Assembly (NCBI GenBank): GCA_019055375.1
Contig: JAHQIW010007218.1
Span: 1-64,000, forward strand
Length of the DNA stretch: 64,000 nucleotides
Source of the DNA: Parelaphostrongylus tenuis
Taxonomy: Eukaryota > Nematoda > Chromadorea > Rhabditida > Metastrongylidae
Direction of reading: 5' to 3'
The notes under the pieces were generated by a model. That model had not been told where the DNA came from. It saw nothing but the letters and a program-made list of their open reading frames with translations, and searched no databases. Each line of letters opens with the position of its first letter. The first letter of the stretch is position 1. Shown here piece after piece: positions 61,734 through 64,000 of this stretch. The translations under genes and the position numbers were made by a program.

Positions 61734-64000
61734 CTGCAAGGAAAGGCTCGTGTGTAACCTTGCGATTAGATTAGATGCTGCATTAATTTGTAAAGCGTAA
61801 CATAAAACGACGACAGCTTAGAGAAGAGACCTCATATAGGATTACATAAGTGATAAGTGCGATGCGGTTATAAACGTATAATAAGGAGCAATTTAGAGCA
61901 CTAGCAGTTTGATATATAAAACGACTCAAGATCGGCTGACATTTGCGAAGTGGTTGGAAAGTTGCCCGAAAGAAAGCAGAGCCAGGTGTTCAGTAAATAG
62001 TGACGGCCTCAGCTTAGCAATTGATCACTTGCGGCGGTATACTGACGTCAAGTATTTTCAATGATCATATTTCGTGCTATTTCAAATTCTCTATAACAAT
62101 ATGTACATGGCGTTTCAATGCTGTGTTGAAATAATGACGATAAATAGACATGCTTGTCGGAAAAATTCCCACGAAGCTTAAGCGCAAATGGCATGTAGTA
62201 ATAGTGCTGTGCTGGCCAAAGATGCTTCTGTTCAGAACAAAAACCGCCGCGAATGTCTGATGTAAGATGTTACAACATACAGTCACATCTTCTGTATGTT
62301 ATCAGAATTGGTATCGTAATGACAGAACTGAAGTGATATGCGATAATTATATAGTAGGTTGCACTAATAACGCCTCCTAGACGTTCAATCTCAAATGTTC
62401 AACCCACTTATTCTTATGCAGTTCAAAAACTAAATAAAAATCTCTCTTCTAAACTTGACACTCTACCTCAGTATGAAAGAGTTCAAATCCACGACGGTAA
62501 AATCAAGCACTTTGGCGACTACAAATTTTCTAAGGAATGTGAATGGCTGTTTTGTAGTTGAGAATTTTCTCAGCCAGGTTTCGCAGAGGATGTTACAAAA
62601 AGAATCAGTGGTGAGAGGTGCGATAATCACGCCGTATAGCATAGTTTCCTCTTTGTCGTTGAAACAACAAAAGCTCCGGATTTTGTCATAAGTACGTGAA
62701 CACGAAACAAAAATATATGCATACACACCCACATACTCGCACACTCACCGACACACGTACACACACAGATAAACACACACGTAAACACACACGCACATAT
62801 ACATACATATATCTTAAGCTTTGAAGATTGTACTAACACTGTCTTTGCTCTGATCTGTCAAACTATTTTTTCTTGTGAGAGGTTGTCCTCATGTAGTTCT
62901 GACAAACTTTCCTTGCATAAACATTTCTCTCTGAAACTTCTCTTGAGTGAACCTTCCTGTTGCCATTTTATTGAAGGTACTTTCTCGCACTTGTTCTTAA
63001 AGGCACTGAATCACTTTTAATAGCTTACACCAACTACAAGACACGCTATAACTCCTTCCCCGACAATTAACGGAAATACTGGCACCCCAAGTCACTTCAA
63101 ATGTTATAAAGAGATAGCTACTGCAACACTGGATGCTTCTGTGGCTCGCATTGGTTTCTAATTCTCATTCTATTCTATGCTAATTCTCCAGTGGATTTTG
63201 TAAAAAGCTATGACCGAATCCTTAAATCGTTGCTATCAATACAGTCATGTTGTAGTTGTTGAATTTTTGATACAAAGACTGATTTACGTAGGCTTGAGAG
63301 GTAAACTCGCGGTGCATGTAAGTTTCCGTGGGTTTGACGTGGCATCAACAGTCATCAAAAGACAACAGCGTATAATTATAGCAACTACCGTAACTAAAAT
63401 GAGTGGTAAATCTACGCAAGCTCATCAATAAACCAAAACTTCATACGTTTCCAGACACAGCGCGACAACCTCGAAAGACCTCGAGACCTCGAAATCATCA
63501 CTCTGCCTTTGTCTCAGCTGTGTTTGACTGTAATCACTCACTGTCAGCAAACACCCATCAACAGGATTAACTCAGATAACACAAATTAAAATGAAGCCTC
63601 AGTAAAGTTGAAGCAGTGGCTAAAAAAAGGCAGAGCGACGTCTAATAGTTAGTGCGTGCTCGTGGCTGCCTCGGAAAAGTATAGTTATTTCTCAGGTGCA
63701 TTATACGTTCATCACGTTCCACGCTTTGCTCATATCTCAACATACTTGTGATTATATTTCACATCGTTCTCTGCCGTTAAAAACGAATTAGGGGCGAATT
63801 AAATTAACTTCATGTGAGCGAACATTGATTATCCATGTCGAGGTGCTATGAAAGTTTGAACTGAAATTTTACTTTGTTATGTGTTGGTTTAATTCGACTG
63901 TTAAGGGATAATTTATCGCCTAAAAAGAATAATTTTCATTGAGAATTGGCCAAGAGTTTCATAGATGCCCAGGAACTGCTGGGTGAGGTCAGATCACATT
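61734..64000. other. region upstream of acr-12
   Basis: Expected promoter region of acr-12. It contains the CA microsatellite at 62.7 kb; short open frames on both strands lack splice support or family resemblance. No neighbouring gene was recognised. Confidence 0.55.
62718..62812. repeat. imperfect CA microsatellite
   Basis: Interrupted CA units (acacacccacatactcgcac and onward) ending in cacatatacatacatat, about 1 kb upstream of the acr-12 leader. Confidence 0.85.

Noticed and set aside
63210..63431. A 73-codon plus-strand frame as a gene upstream of acr-12
   Set aside because: No family resemblance, no splice sites in suitable places and no ATG context support; its length is expected by chance.

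Overview
The window is eukaryotic DNA from a nematode, most likely a strongylid (hookworm-like) clade V worm. It is AT-rich, has many small exons (42-202 nt) with GT..AG introns and short worm-type 3' splice sites, shows probable spliced-leader acceptors just upstream of start codons, and is loaded with RTE-type LINEs, mariner copies, tRNA-derived SINEs and foldback elements. Two large conserved genes could be assembled exon by exon from frame, splice sites and homology. Both lie on the minus strand and cover about 52 kb.

Minus strand, 61,733 to 39,860: an alpha-type nicotinic acetylcholine receptor subunit (13 coding exons, about 534 aa), probably the orthologue of C. elegans acr-12. It has a signal peptide, Cys-loop, vicinal Cys pair, four membrane segments and a long M3-M4 loop. 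Minus strand, 37,351 to 6,628: dihydropyrimidine dehydrogenase, dpyd-1 (27 coding exons, about 1,033 aa), with the N-terminal Fe-S, FAD/NADPH, FMN/catalytic-Cys and C-terminal Fe-S regions. As I recall, both genes are X-linked in C. elegans, which hints at an X-derived segment.

Smaller coding pieces, all minus strand, that I do not recognise: an acidic terminal exon at 1,668-2,163 with an in-frame TGA, a frame-broken segment at 6,181-6,499 just downstream of dpyd-1, and a frame-broken segment at 12,361-12,697 inside a dpyd-1 intron. A MULE-like transposase fragment may lie at 1,240-1,515.

The introns are large because of repeats. These include a degenerate RTE LINE at 7,300-10,580 and a second at 34,480-37,090 (interrupted by a foldback element), mariner remnants near 15.5, 19, 24, 26, 43.8, 45.3, 49 and 58 kb, palindromic elements at 20.1, 36.1, 38.0, 46.9 and 60.3 kb, a dispersed tRNA-like SINE family, and microsatellites at 40.6, 60.6 and 62.7 kb.

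The main anomaly is that four coding segments, including one exon in each conserved gene, each carry exactly one extra base in a short A/T run. In dpyd-1 and acr-12 the exon phases prove the extra base independently. This looks like a systematic base-overcall artefact rather than four decaying genes. No bacterial operon, CRISPR or phage-like system is present, and I found no convincing previously unknown multi-gene system.
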